This document shows, piece after piece, positions 52,184 to 61,817 of a stretch of 64,000 bases of DNA. This stretch comes from Spirosoma validum (GTDB lineage: Bacteria; Bacteroidota; Bacteroidia; Cytophagales; Spirosomataceae), in assembly GCF_014699035.1 (NCBI RefSeq), contig NZ_JACXAA010000004.1:434001-498000 (forward strand), in the 5' to 3' direction. The notes beneath the pieces are model-generated. The model was not told where the DNA came from. It made no database searches and saw only the letters and a list, made by a program, of their open reading frames with translations. How positions within the stretch are numbered: position 1 is the first letter of the stretch; the number at the start of each line of letters is the position of its first letter. The position numbers and the translations under genes were made by a program.

Positions 52184-54343
52184 TTACGGCAAGGCAAATG
52201 CTACGTACTGATTTCCTTTTTTTACGCCTATTTTTCCGCCACCACAAGCGATAACAACGTATTGTTTACTTCCGATCTGATACGTCGCGGGAGTAGCAAA
52301 ACCAGCCGCTGGAAGATCCGTCTCCCAGAGTAATTTGCCCGTTTTTTTGTCGAAAGCCCGGAATTTTTCGTCGCGTGAACCGCCGATAAAGATCAGCCCG
52401 CTGGCCGTTACCACCGGACCGCCATAGTTCTCCGTCCCGGTGTTGGCAATGCCTTTGGCCTTGAAGGCTTTTTCTTCGCCGAGTGGGATTTTCCAGACGT
52501 ATTCGCCTGTGTTCAGGTTGATCGCGCTGAGGGTTCCCCAGGGTGGTTTGATGGCCGGGTAACCCTGACTATCCTGAAAGCGATTATATCCCGTTATTTT
52601 GTAGGGTAGATACGGTCTTTTCGCCTTCGAAGCCACGGACGAACCCGGTGCTTCCTGCTTCTCGTCATCGAACAGGAAAGCGACAAGCGCATTTTTCTCT
52701 TCGGCGGAAAGTGCTGTGAAGCCCGGCATCATGCCCCGACCGTTGCTGACCGTCTGCATAACGTACGGACGATCCCGACGTTGGCCAATGTTCACTAAAG
52801 ACGGGTAACCGCTACGTGGATTTCCCTTCCGTTCGGGACCGTGGCAACTGATACAATTCTGCGCATACACGCGCTGACCGGGACTTAGGTGCGCTAGTTC
52901 ATCTTGTTTTGGCGTGTCGATCAACTTATAGAGCCAGGGAATGTCATTGGCATTTACATACAGAATGCCATCGGGATCGGCGGCAGCTCCACCCCATTCG
53001 GCCCCGCCATCGGTACCCGGAATCATGAGCGCCCAGCCTTTATCAGTGATGGGTTCATAAGGTCGTTTGCCAACGTTACGGAAAAGCGTAAGCAGAGAAT
53101 CCCGATCAACAGAGTTCGGGTTAATGTCGGCTTCGGTCATTCCCTGACGAACAAACGGCGCTGGTTTTTGGGGTACAGGTTGCGTGGGCCAGGTCGATTC
53201 ACCGGGCATGTCAGATTTTGGGATGGGAACTTCCCTGATCGGGAATAACGGCTTACCCGTTACGCGATCGAATACGAACACGTAGCCCGTTTTGGTCACC
53301 TGCGCCACCGCGTCAATCTTTCGGGGCCGACCATCAGGGCCGTTTTGAGTGACAGTGATCAGGTTCGGGGGTGCTGGAAAATCGCGATCCCACAGGTCAT
53401 GATGAACAGCCTGATAATGCCATAACCGTTTCCCCGTCCGGACGTCAAGCGCCAGCAGACAGTTGGCAAACAGATTTTGCCCTTTCCGATTGCCCCCGTA
53501 AAAATCGTATGAAGGCGAACCCGTGGGTACGTAGATAATACCGCGAATCCGGTCAACAGCCATCCCCGACCAGTTATTGGCCCCACCGACGTCGAAATTC
53601 CTGTAGGCTTCCTTGGGCCAGGTTTCGTAGCCATATTCACCAGGATGCGGAATGGTATGGAATGTCCAGACCAGCTTCCCCGTCCGAACGTTGAACGCGC
53701 GAACATAACCCGGTGCAGCATCGGCTTCTTCCGATAACCGAACGGGCATGATGATCAGGTCTTCGAATAACGTACCCGGCGTATTGGAAACAATAAACTT
53801 ATCTTTCGCCTGTTCACCCAGGCCATCGTGCAGATCGATATGGCCGTCCTGCCCGAAGGATGGAATGGGCTGGCCGGTTTTAGCATCGAGTGCGTAGAGA
53901 AGTGGTCCGATGGCGTGTAGAATCCGGGGAACGTCTTTTGCCGTTTCGCCCGATTTTGGCGCCCAATACGTAACGCCCCGGCTCGTGTTCGCTCCCGCTT
54001 TTTTCAGGCCGCCATACCGCCAGATTTCCTTGCCCGAAGCCGCATCGAGCGCAAAGGCCTGAACGTTAGGCATGACGCCATAAAGAACGCCGTCAATAAT
54101 AATCGGGCTGGTTTGAATCTGGCCACTGTCGGGTGTCGAATACCGCCAGGCCACCTGTAGATTCTTTACGTTGTCAGGATTTATCTGCGTCAGAGCGGAG
54201 TAATGGTTCCGGTCAGGACCGCCAAGGTATTCGCTCCAATTGGTGAAATCGTTGGGTTTATCGTCCGTCAGATTCTGGTTTAGCTGCGACCAGCCAATAG
54301 CCAAAGCAGCCAGCGCGGCAACTGGCAAAATAAATCGTTTCAT
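52184..54343 (-). CDS. PQQ-dependent dehydrogenase with cytochrome c domain
   Basis: A 719-residue secreted quinoprotein. An N-terminal hydrophobic signal is followed by an eight-bladed propeller with Trp-docking repeats (GKEIWRYGG, GKLVWTFHT, GKRLWHYQ, GEYVWKIPLG, GKLLWETDLP), and a cytochrome c site CISCH lies at about residue 500. It oxidises an alcohol or sugar with PQQ and passes electrons through the heme. The PQQ synthesis genes are absent from the window, so the cofactor is imported or made elsewhere. It is followed by DUF3179. Confidence 0.9.
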   Translation of the reverse strand: MKRFILPVAALAALAIGWSQLNQNLTDDKPNDFTNWSEYLGGPDRNHYSALTQINPDNVKNLQVAWRYSTPDSGQIQTSPIIIDGVLYGVMPNVQAFALDAASGKEIWRYGGLKKAGANTSRGVTYWAPKSGETAKDVPRILHAIGPLLYALDAKTGQPIPSFGQDGHIDLHDGLGEQAKDKFIVSNTPGTLFEDLIIMPVRLSEEADAAPGYVRAFNVRTGKLVWTFHTIPHPGEYGYETWPKEAYRNFDVGGANNWSGMAVDRIRGIIYVPTGSPSYDFYGGNRKGQNLFANCLLALDVRTGKRLWHYQAVHHDLWDRDFPAPPNLITVTQNGPDGRPRKIDAVAQVTKTGYVFVFDRVTGKPLFPIREVPIPKSDMPGESTWPTQPVPQKPAPFVRQGMTEADINPNSVDRDSLLTLFRNVGKRPYEPITDKGWALMIPGTDGGAEWGGAAADPDGILYVNANDIPWLYKLIDTPKQDELAHLSPGQRVYAQNCISCHGPERKGNPRSGYPSLVNIGQRRDRPYVMQTVSNGRGMMPGFTALSAEEKNALVAFLFDDEKQEAPGSSVASKAKRPYLPYKITGYNRFQDSQGYPAIKPPWGTLSAINLNTGEYVWKIPLGEEKAFKAKGIANTGTENYGGPVVTASGLIFIGGSRDEKFRAFDKKTGKLLWETDLPAAGFATPATYQIGSKQYVVIACGGGKIGVKKGNQYVAFALP

Positions 54344-54495
54344 ACGGTTCAGGGTAGTCTGACAAATCTACACGAAAATTTTAATCGTGGCTTTGATGTA
54401 GTCGATTAAGTAGCTAATCTGAATAGGAATGGTCTTAGGAAGATTGTTAATAAAAATTAAATAAAACGATAAAAATATATTGTTTAAATTAATTA

Positions 54496-55029
54496 ATGAC
54501 TAGTTTTACACGTCAAATGATAAAACCTTTCTTATATCTTATGAAAACAATTACCATCGTCTTTTGGGCAGTTGCCATATTGATTGGAACTGAATTATTG
54601 CTTTTCACGTATAGAGGCCTTTCGGTTATTCAGGATTACACGGGCGTTCTTCGATGGATGTGGCTGTGTAAGATTGCTACCTATGTCGGTATTGGCCTGA
54701 TGGGTATCGTGTTGTTACGTATCATGAATATCTTCAAAAGACAGGGGTATTTTACGCAGAGCAGCATTAGGCAACTGAAACTGTTTGGCTTACTAAGCCT
54801 GTGCGTTGCCTTGGCAAATTCAATGGCGAATGCAGGCATGGATACCTGGAAGTATTATCACAAGGCGATAAGCCTTTCCGACGCTCGCGAACGACTGCTC
54901 TTTTATCTGGCTGAAAATGTTTTTGATCAATCCCTGCTGGTGTACGTATTGATACTTTCCATCATGTTGTTTGTGTTTTTTACACAAAAAGCGCTCTTGG
55001 TTAAACAGGAAAATGAATCGTTTATCTGA
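54496..55029 (+). CDS. DUF2975 membrane protein
   Basis: A 177-residue protein with four membrane helices and short loops, of the DUF2975 type. It ends next to a tiny XRE regulator (adjacent codons), the usual DUF2975/YozG-like pairing. The start at 54496 is the longest; ATGs at 54523 and 54541 are also possible. Function unknown. Confidence 0.8.
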   Translation: MTSFTRQMIKPFLYLMKTITIVFWAVAILIGTELLLFTYRGLSVIQDYTGVLRWMWLCKIATYVGIGLMGIVLLRIMNIFKRQGYFTQSSIRQLKLFGLLSLCVALANSMANAGMDTWKYYHKAISLSDARERLLFYLAENVFDQSLLVYVLILSIMLFVFFTQKALLVKQENESFI

Positions 55030-55281
55030 ATGAAGATTATTGTTAATCTGGATGTGATGATGGCCAGGCGAAAAATGTCGCTGAATGAACTGGCCTCTCG
55101 GGTTGGCGTAACGAACGCTAATCTATCGATTCTAAAAACCGGGAAAGCACGCGGGGTGCGCTTTGATACGTTAGCAGCTGTTTGTAAAGCCCTGCAGTGT
55201 CAGCCGGGCGATATTTTAGAATATAGCGATGAAGAATCCGAGCTTGTGGAATATACCAATGAAGCGGTGCCCGTTGATTAA
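55030..55281 (+). CDS. Small XRE regulator (YozG-like)
   Basis: An 83-residue HTH protein (MMARRKMSLNELASRVGVTNANLSILKTGKARGVRFDTLAAVCKALQCQPGDILEY) that starts on the base after the DUF2975 stop. YozG-like regulators are usually the partner of DUF2975 proteins. Confidence 0.9.
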   Translation: MKIIVNLDVMMARRKMSLNELASRVGVTNANLSILKTGKARGVRFDTLAAVCKALQCQPGDILEYSDEESELVEYTNEAVPVD

Positions 55282-55351
55282 TTATCAGGAGTTTGTTTCT
55301 GGTCGAAAAAGAGAAATATGAAGGCGATTTCCGAAAGATAAACTTGTAGAA

Positions 55352-55388
55352 AGTAAAAAGTCCCGGATCATATCCGGGACTTTTTACT
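55352..55388. terminator. Two-way terminator between the XRE and helicase genes
   Basis: Perfect 17-base arms AGTAAAAAGTCCCGGAT and complement with a 3-base loop. The A/T ends give T-runs in both directions, so it serves both converging genes. Confidence 0.92.
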
Positions 55389-56863
55389 TAATAGTTTTTG
55401 TCAGATCCTAAATCTAAATACCGGCTGTTGCCCGTACCTCGACCGGGGGTTTGTTCCCGATTGGCATTGGGTGACTGACGCTTATTGTCAGCAGGTTGAT
55501 TCCGCTGGACGTTACGTTCGTCGGTACGTACCTGATTCCGGGTGTCGTCACGTCGGGCCGGTTCGTTACTGGCTCGGCGTTCGTTCGTGCGATTCGCATT
55601 GCCGGGTTGCGACGTACTATTTCTCCGGTCGTTACCCGATTGCTGCCGTTGGCCGCCATTGCGATTACCGTTACGTCCCTGTCGTTGCGCAGGCGCAGCG
55701 GGCGAAACCGAAGCCGTTTTAACATCGAGCACATACGGATGGTCCGTTACGACGGGAACGTTCTTGCCAATCAACTTATGAATATCTCTCAGGTAAGTGG
55801 TTTCTTCGGCGTCGCAGAAGGAAAGCGCTATCCCGTCATTACCAGCCCGTCCGGTTCGACCAATCCGGTGAACGTAGGTTTCCGGGATGTTCGGCAGTTC
55901 GTAATTGATCACGTGCGAAAGCTCATCTACGTCGATGCCCCGCGCGGCAATGTCGGTAGCGACCAGCACCCGTGTTTCGCGACTTTTAAAATTCGAAAGA
56001 GCACGTTGGCGGGCGTTCTGCGATTTATTTCCATGAATGGCTTCCGCACCAATTCCGGCTCTCAACAGATCTTTAACAACCTTATCGGCCCCGTGTTTCG
56101 TGCGGGCAAAAACCAGGGCTGACCGGATCTTTGTATCGTTCAGGACATGAACCAGCAGTTTACGCTTGTCGTCTTTACTAACAAAGTACATGGCCTGCTG
56201 AATTGTATCGGCGGTCGACGAAACTGGCGTCACTTCCACTTTAGCCGGGTTACGCAGAATCGTATCGGCGAGTTTAGCTACGTCGGGCGGCATGGTTGCC
56301 GAGAAAAATAACGATTGCCGACGCTCGGGCAGCTTCGCAATAACGCGCTTTACGTCATGAATGAAGCCCATGTCGAGCATCCGGTCGGCTTCGTCAAGTA
56401 CAAAAAACTGTACGTCACGCAGGGACACAAATCCCTGGTTCATCAGATCAAGCAAACGGCCGGGCGTGGCAATCAGAATATCAATCCCTGCCTTCAATGT
56501 GTTGACCTGGGCATGCTGGGAAACACCCCCAAAAATAACCGTATGCCGGAAATTCAGATGACGGCCATAAGCGGCAAAACTTTCATTGATCTGGATAGCC
56601 AGTTCGCGTGTTGGTGTCAGTACCAGCGTTTTAATTCGCCGGGGCGCTTTCGGATTTTTGTTCCGCTCTTCGTCCTGTAATTGTAGAATCGGAATCGCAA
56701 AGGCTGCTGTTTTACCCGTACCGGTCTGAGCACAGCCTAATAAGTCACGGCGGTTTAACAGAATCGGTATCGCTTGTTGCTGAATGGGGGTTGGGGTGGT
56801 GTATCCTTCTTCGGCGAGTGCCTTCAGGATAGGGTCAATTAAATCTAAATCGGAAAATTGCAT
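55388..56863 (-). CDS. DEAD-box RNA helicase with basic Asn/Gln-rich tail
   Basis: A 491-residue helicase. The core has the Q motif ([12 protein letters not shown]), [30 protein letters not shown] and [10 protein letters not shown]. Residues about 385-491 form a disordered tail rich in Arg, Asn, Gln and Ser ([19 protein letters not shown]), which probably binds RNA. The closest known group is RhlE/cold-shock DEAD helicases. Confidence 0.93.
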   Translation of the reverse strand: MQFSDLDLIDPILKALAEEGYTTPTPIQQQAIPILLNRRDLLGCAQTGTGKTAAFAIPILQLQDEERNKNPKAPRRIKTLVLTPTRELAIQINESFAAYGRHLNFRHTVIFGGVSQHAQVNTLKAGIDILIATPGRLLDLMNQGFVSLRDVQFFVLDEADRMLDMGFIHDVKRVIAKLPERRQSLFFSATMPPDVAKLADTILRNPAKVEVTPVSSTADTIQQAMYFVSKDDKRKLLVHVLNDTKIRSALVFARTKHGADKVVKDLLRAGIGAEAIHGNKSQNARQRALSNFKSRETRVLVATDIAARGIDVDELSHVINYELPNIPETYVHRIGRTGRAGNDGIALSFCDAEETTYLRDIHKLIGKNVPVVTDHPYVLDVKTASVSPAAPAQRQGRNGNRNGGQRQQSGNDRRNSTSQPGNANRTNERRASNEPARRDDTRNQVRTDERNVQRNQPADNKRQSPNANREQTPGRGTGNSRYLDLGSDKNY

Positions 56864-57055
56864 GTGTTGGTTGGACGTCGGCAGGCAAGGAAAGAAAGCT
56901 TTGGTTTAAGGTTCGCATCCAACGTCTTTGTAAAGTTATATGAGTACAACTCCAACTGGATAAATAAAGTGCCATTTATAGGTGGAGTACAAAAAAACGG
57001 ACGTAACAACTTGCTTCAGCTATCACATCCGTCTGGAAATATGGAAAACAAGTAC

Positions 57056-57829
57056 TTAGTCGTATATACTCCCTGCTGTTTGTTCGACCAGTCCTTTGGG
57101 AAGCAACCAGGCCATGAGTTTTCCGGCTTTATTGAGCAGACCCGTTACCACTTCGATTTTACCAGCAAGCATGGCGTCAACGGCTTGCTGTGCTACGTCT
57201 TTAGGGGTCATATTCACTTTCTCGGCGGCTTTACGACCTTTCTCGCCGATCTGCGCCCGATCTGCAAAGCCCGTATCTGTCGAACCCGGACAAACACAGG
57301 TGACCGATACCGATGACTTTCTTAATTCCTGATGCAAGCCCCGGCTGAACTGAAGCACGAACACTTTGGAGGCTGAGTAAAGGCTCAAGCCCGGTACGGC
57401 CTGGTACGCAGCTGAACTGCCAATATTCAGGATATAAGCTTTGGACTGTTGGCGAAGCTGGGGTAGAAACAGATACGTTAACTCAACCAGTGCTGTCATG
57501 TTCACACTCATCATGTTGGTATGCTCGGCCAGTGAATGCTTTTCGAATGGACCACTCAGACCGTAGCCTGCGTTGTTTATCAACGCCTGAACAGCATATT
57601 TTTTCTGACTGCACCAGTCGAAAACCTGTTGCGCGGCTCCCGCTTCTGCCAGATCAATGGCGAACGTATCCGTCTTAACGCCATGTTCAGTGGCTACTTG
57701 TTGAGCAACCTGCTTCAACAAAGCTGCTGATCGTGCAACCAGCAGCAGGTCAAACTTTCTGCGGGCCAGTTCCCTGGCAATTTCCAGACCAATGCCTTTA
57801 CTGGCACCGGTGATGAGCGCGTAGGCCAT
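57056..57829 (-). CDS. SDR oxidoreductase
   Basis: A 257-residue short-chain dehydrogenase with ALITGASKGIGLEIAREL at the start, NNAGYG, and the Ser/Tyr/Lys set in NIGSSAAYQAVPGLSLYSASKVFVLQFS. The C-terminal part ends with a hydrophobic, positively charged helix (NKAGKLMAWLLPKGLVEQ) that may touch the membrane. The substrate is unknown. It follows the PhyH-like gene in the same direction, with a long palindrome between them. Confidence 0.87.
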   Translation of the reverse strand: MAYALITGASKGIGLEIARELARRKFDLLLVARSAALLKQVAQQVATEHGVKTDTFAIDLAEAGAAQQVFDWCSQKKYAVQALINNAGYGLSGPFEKHSLAEHTNMMSVNMTALVELTYLFLPQLRQQSKAYILNIGSSAAYQAVPGLSLYSASKVFVLQFSRGLHQELRKSSVSVTCVCPGSTDTGFADRAQIGEKGRKAAEKVNMTPKDVAQQAVDAMLAGKIEVVTGLLNKAGKLMAWLLPKGLVEQTAGSIYD

Positions 57830-57844
57830 ACATGAAGGAGAAAA

Positions 57845-57915
57845 GACAAAAGGGAGGAAGGAGAAAGGAGAGGAAGCTTCAGCAACCCTCTCCTTTCTCC
57901 TTCCTCCCTTTTGTC
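57845..57915. repeat. Perfect 29-bp inverted repeat between the SDR and PhyH-like genes
   Basis: Purine-rich arm starting GACAAAAGGGAGGAAGGAGA and its exact pyrimidine complement, with a 13-base loop. It lies six bases past the PhyH-like stop and 16 bases before the SDR start, so it can end the first transcript or hinder translation of the second. Confidence 0.9.
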
Positions 57916-57920
57916 CTCGA

Positions 57921-58736
57921 TTAAATGTTTACTTTCGAAATAAACCGATGGTAGAACGGAGTCTTACTGTTTTCGTCCTTCGGCATGTATTTACCCGTTA
58001 CGACCGGTACATACATCACACGCCGACGGCTGGCTTCGCCAACATGAGGAGACTGCTGCGCCCGGTGCCAGAGACGACCGTCGTGTACTGATAAATCGCC
58101 CGCGTTGATGTCAAAGCCGATTTCTTTTTTGTCGGGCTCGTTGTCAACGAAATATTTCTTACGGAAGAGCATTTTGAGAATACCCTGCTTGTGCGTACCT
58201 GGAATTACGCGCAAACCACCGTTTTCATAGGGCGTTGCATTCAGGTGAATACCGACGTTAAGCATCGGCATGATACGCTGACCGAGGAAAATGTCGCGCG
58301 GGCTATCCGTATGCCAGCCCATCTGAGAAAATTTACTGTTGGGCGTCCGAACGTAGTGGTTTAAAATAAGACCGTCTTTCTCAACTTCGGCAATCCGGCC
58401 TTCATACGGCTGTAACAGGTCAACAACGGCCTGCAAACGGGGGTCCTGTAAAAATTCGTGAAGCGCTTTGCTGTATTGCGACAGGAAGCACATCCGTTGA
58501 ATCATGGAATTCCCGGCCTCATCCTGACCAAACTTGAGTGGAATACCGTTCACTTTATCCCGGCCTTCATCAAGCCATTCTTTCTCAATACGTTCGGTCT
58601 CACTGATGAATAATTTGACCGTTTCAGGATGAATAAAATTACGGAAAACGATAACGCCATGTTTGTTGAAAAACTGACGTTGTTCCTGGGTAATGGTTTC
58701 GCCCAAACTAAAGGGCGGTAAATCGATTTTGCTCAT
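57921..58736 (-). CDS. PhyH-like Fe(II)/2-oxoglutarate dioxygenase
   Basis: A 271-residue phytanoyl-CoA dioxygenase-family protein. The iron site has His142 and Asp144 in MGWHTDSPRD, and the distal His and Arg follow in SVHDGRLWHRAQQSP. Family members hydroxylate lipids, sugars or antibiotics. The substrate is unknown. A -7 element lies 95 bases upstream on the minus strand. Confidence 0.85.
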   Translation of the reverse strand: MSKIDLPPFSLGETITQEQRQFFNKHGVIVFRNFIHPETVKLFISETERIEKEWLDEGRDKVNGIPLKFGQDEAGNSMIQRMCFLSQYSKALHEFLQDPRLQAVVDLLQPYEGRIAEVEKDGLILNHYVRTPNSKFSQMGWHTDSPRDIFLGQRIMPMLNVGIHLNATPYENGGLRVIPGTHKQGILKMLFRKKYFVDNEPDKKEIGFDINAGDLSVHDGRLWHRAQQSPHVGEASRRRVMYVPVVTGKYMPKDENSKTPFYHRFISKVNI

Positions 58737-59255
58737 ATCGGTGGTTTACAGTTCGGACGTTCCGGGTTCAGTGCCAACCGTTGGTTGCGTCGCATTAGAC
58801 GGGTGCAACCATAATGGTTCCTTTAGGGCCCAAATCTACGAAATTTACAATTTTAGGATTACTTTTAATTGATTTAATTAATGCGACTTTAATTAACGAC
58901 TATTCCAGGTGTGGTGGTCGATTTATTTGATCAACGGTTAATTGTCCTGTTAATCAATGGATTTGTTGGGTTCTTTTAGCATTTTTTCCAGTCAGCCTTA
59001 GCATGCGATATCGTCTAAGAAGCTGATAATAAACTCAGTTTTGATTGAGGTAACCTCCTGATTTTACCATTTATAATTACTGATAGAACCGCGGCCCCGC
59101 CTGTTGGTCTGATTAATGGCGCAAGCTGCGTTACCTATATCGTTAATAACTAACAGACAAATTTATACTCACTTAAGGGCAATTTAATGTGGATTTGGCC
59201 GGAATGACTGCTTTCCTGAATGAACAGTGAATCCTGAGTGATCAACTGAACTATA
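58737..59255. other. 519-base gap, mostly regulatory
   Basis: It holds the PhyH-like promoter (-7 at 58831-58838) and AT-rich sequence with ATTAATT/AATTAAT runs near 58875-58900. No gene, RNA or long repeat was recognised in the remaining 350 bases. Confidence 0.5.
58831..58838 (-). promoter_or_regulatory. -7 promoter element for the PhyH-like gene
   Basis: On the minus strand it reads TAGATTTG, an exact TAnnTTTG match, 95 bases before the start codon. No convincing -33 element was seen. Confidence 0.42.
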
Positions 59256-59969
59256 CTACTTTTTCGACAAATCCTGCTGATCGGATTTGGGCAGAGCCGT
59301 TGAGTCGACAGGATGAACTACGCTGTTCCAGCCACTCAATGCCAGCCATTTTCCAAGCCGATAAAGCGGGTAGGTGAATACGAATGCCCCAACTACGTCA
59401 ATGGTATAATGAACGTGCTGAAGCAATAAGCCTGCGCCCACAATCAATGTCCCAATGAACGTAAAGAAACGATCCCACCGACGGCGAAGGCACATAAATA
59501 TCAGAAAGATAGTGGATGTGTGACCAGAGTAGAAAAGATCTTTTGTAATGTACGTTTTCCCATAGAAAGCGTTCGTCAGCGGATCGACCAGTGGGAGCAA
59601 TCCGACGGGCGGATTAAGCGGTACTAAATTGATGGATAGCATCCGCGAAAGGGTAATAATAATGTAGGAATAGATAAATGTCATAAAGATCGTTGGACTA
59701 CGCCGAACACGAATGAGCAGAAGGAGACCTGATGCCCAGATCGTTATAAATATGATCAGCGAAACATCCTGGGGAGGCAATCGATCTAATACCCAATCAT
59801 TTAGGACGGGGCCCGTGTGTTTCTCGATTGTTTGGAAGAAATAAGGGAACGTAACCAGAATGGCCAGAATACCAACCAGGCCAACGCCTAGTTTTCGGCG
59901 GAATAACGGAGAACTCCAGGCAGTGTTCCAGGCCAGATCGTTGATTGGACTGGGAGTAAGAATGGACAT
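59256..59969 (-). CDS. PAP2/sphingomyelin-synthase-like membrane phosphatase or transferase
   Basis: A 237-residue protein with six membrane helices. The active-site pattern is KDLFYSGHTSTIFLIF and, later, HVHYTIDVVGAFVF, which gives the His/His/Asp set of PAP2_C proteins (sphingomyelin synthase-related). Such enzymes move phospho-head groups between lipids. Bacteroidota make sphingolipids, so a ceramide phospho-head-group transferase is a reasonable candidate; a simple lipid phosphatase is the alternative. I use the ATG at 59969; a longer frame to 60032 adds 21 residues. Confidence 0.75.
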   Translation of the reverse strand: MSILTPSPINDLAWNTAWSSPLFRRKLGVGLVGILAILVTFPYFFQTIEKHTGPVLNDWVLDRLPPQDVSLIIFITIWASGLLLLIRVRRSPTIFMTFIYSYIIITLSRMLSINLVPLNPPVGLLPLVDPLTNAFYGKTYITKDLFYSGHTSTIFLIFMCLRRRWDRFFTFIGTLIVGAGLLLQHVHYTIDVVGAFVFTYPLYRLGKWLALSGWNSVVHPVDSTALPKSDQQDLSKK

Positions 59970-60101
59970 AAGGGAAATAGAAAAGACCGCAAATTTACGA
60001 ACAGAAGCGGTATACTGCATTAACCATTGCAAAGAGAGTCCTGTTGCAACGGACGCCTTCGCTTTTCTGAAAGTGGCCCTGGCTGTCTTCCGATCGAACA
60101 G

Positions 60102-60923
60102 TTATAATTTGGCGCCACAGTATTTGCAATGAACAGCGTCGGGATCGTGTCCCTGGCGACTGCAATTGGGGCATGCCTGGGTCGATATCTCTTGTTTTCT
60201 CCCGGCGTTGGCGTTGGTTAAACTAACCGCGACAATGCCCGTCGGAACGGCAATGATAACGTAGCCCAACAGCATGATGATCGTAGCGATAAACTTCCCC
60301 ATAGGCGTACTGGGTACGATATCGCCATAGCCAACGGTTGTGATCGTAATGACAGCCCAGTAGATGCTGAGGGGAATGCTCTGAAATCCGTTGGCATGTC
60401 CTTCTACTACGTACATCATGGCGCCGAGGGTAATGACTAATGTAAAAATGGCAACGAAAAAGACGGTAATCTTAGCCCGACTTTCGCGCAATGAATACGC
60501 AAGCACGGAAGCTGCTTCGGTATATTCGCCCAGCTTCAGAATGCGGAAAATACGTAGCAGACGCAGAATCCGTACGGCGGCCAGTTCATGCGCACCGAAC
60601 AGGAACAAACCAAGGTAGCTGGGTAAAATAGCCAGTAGATCGACCAGACCGAAAAAGCTGAATACATAACGTAACGGTTGTCGAATGCTGATGATCCGCA
60701 GCACATATTCCAGCGTGAACAGAATGGTAAACACCCACTCGATCCGATCGAAGAGAGGACCGTATGGCTTTGTTAGTGAGGGTATACTCTCCAGAATGAC
60801 AGCCAATACGCTGAGAACAATCAGAAAAAGTAACGTAACGTCGAATGCCCGCCCGGCCAGCGTATCGGATTCAAAGACGATTTCGTGGAGTCGGTTCCGG
60901 AAGCGTTGCCATTGAGAGTTCAT
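60102..60923 (-). CDS. Voltage-gated potassium channel with C-terminal zinc ribbon
   Basis: A 273-residue Kv-type channel with six helices. S4 carries regularly spaced arginines (R118, R121, R124, R127), the pore has the selectivity filter TVGYGD at 196-201, and residues 251-269 form a CxxC...CxxC zinc ribbon (Cys251, 254, 266, 269). The zinc ribbon is unusual and may be a small regulatory or assembly module. It lies alone between the PAP2-like and TonB-C-like genes. Confidence 0.9.
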   Translation of the reverse strand: MNSQWQRFRNRLHEIVFESDTLAGRAFDVTLLFLIVLSVLAVILESIPSLTKPYGPLFDRIEWVFTILFTLEYVLRIISIRQPLRYVFSFFGLVDLLAILPSYLGLFLFGAHELAAVRILRLLRIFRILKLGEYTEAASVLAYSLRESRAKITVFFVAIFTLVITLGAMMYVVEGHANGFQSIPLSIYWAVITITTVGYGDIVPSTPMGKFIATIIMLLGYVIIAVPTGIVAVSLTNANAGRKQEISTQACPNCSRQGHDPDAVHCKYCGAKL

Positions 60924-60965
60924 TACATATTTTTTAAACAGTGGCCGGATAAATGTAACGTAGGG

Positions 60966-61766
60966 TTATTTAACGTAACGTTTTTTATTTGCTTCTGAAA
61001 ATAAAATGGGGAAATGATACGCGGTTGGTCGAAATTTTCCGCTTATATAATCAACACTCCACTCCGGTAGTAAACGCATTACTCGTACCGCTTCGGTATC
61101 CCAAACTGAACCTGCCCCTTTAATTAGCTTAATAGCAGGCTTGCCTCCTTCCGGATGACTAATAATGCGCACGAAAACTTTTATTACTAAGTCGGTAGGT
61201 AGAGTAGGTAATTTATTCCAGGCAATACGGCTGTAAACGAAATGCTTCAATTTCCCATTATCTACCTCGTACGTAGAAATCTTTGTTTTACGATTATCAA
61301 ATACGGTTTTTGAACTCAGAGTACCCTGATTAAACTGATAAACCATTTCATACGCATAAATTGACTTATAAGCGTCATGATAGTACCGAAGCAACTTACC
61401 TCTTGGGCTAATAAGGTCACCCGAGAACCAGTCTGCCAGTACCCATCCTTTGTTAAACTGATCGCCAAACAAAGTTGCTAACGGAACTGCATGTCTGTTG
61501 GCAAAAGAGCACGAAACAATGTTCGTTAGGTATAATTTATTGTCAGTCAGTTGCCAGTAAGCTATATATCCACGCCAGCAACTTGTATCCCAATTGTTTA
61601 AAAAATCTCTGGCAAATTTAGCCTTATCGGGGAGCGTTTCGAGTGGATTAGAAAACAATAGAAACGTATCTGCGTTTACGACCAAATAATCGGGTGTCTG
61701 GCCCGTTGCAAATGATGAACTTATTCTAAAGATAAACCATAGAATGAGAAGTATACGTCGGAACAT
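60966..61766 (-). CDS. Secreted protein with TonB-C-like C-terminal domain
   Basis: A 266-residue secreted protein with signal peptide (about residues 1-22). Residues about 175-258 resemble the TonB C-terminal domain (VIKVFVRIISHPEGGKPAIKLIKGAG, WDTEAVRVMRLLPEWSVDY, FPILFSEA). The first 150 residues are unassigned. Such domains occur in many Bacteroidota periplasmic proteins that do not energise receptors. Confidence 0.65.
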   Translation of the reverse strand: MFRRILLILWFIFRISSSFATGQTPDYLVVNADTFLLFSNPLETLPDKAKFARDFLNNWDTSCWRGYIAYWQLTDNKLYLTNIVSCSFANRHAVPLATLFGDQFNKGWVLADWFSGDLISPRGKLLRYYHDAYKSIYAYEMVYQFNQGTLSSKTVFDNRKTKISTYEVDNGKLKHFVYSRIAWNKLPTLPTDLVIKVFVRIISHPEGGKPAIKLIKGAGSVWDTEAVRVMRLLPEWSVDYISGKFRPTAYHFPILFSEANKKRYVK

Positions 61767-61817
61767 ACTGAATTAAGCCTTTTCAATAAGAGGTAGGCTA
61801 ACATATTTTTCCATAAC

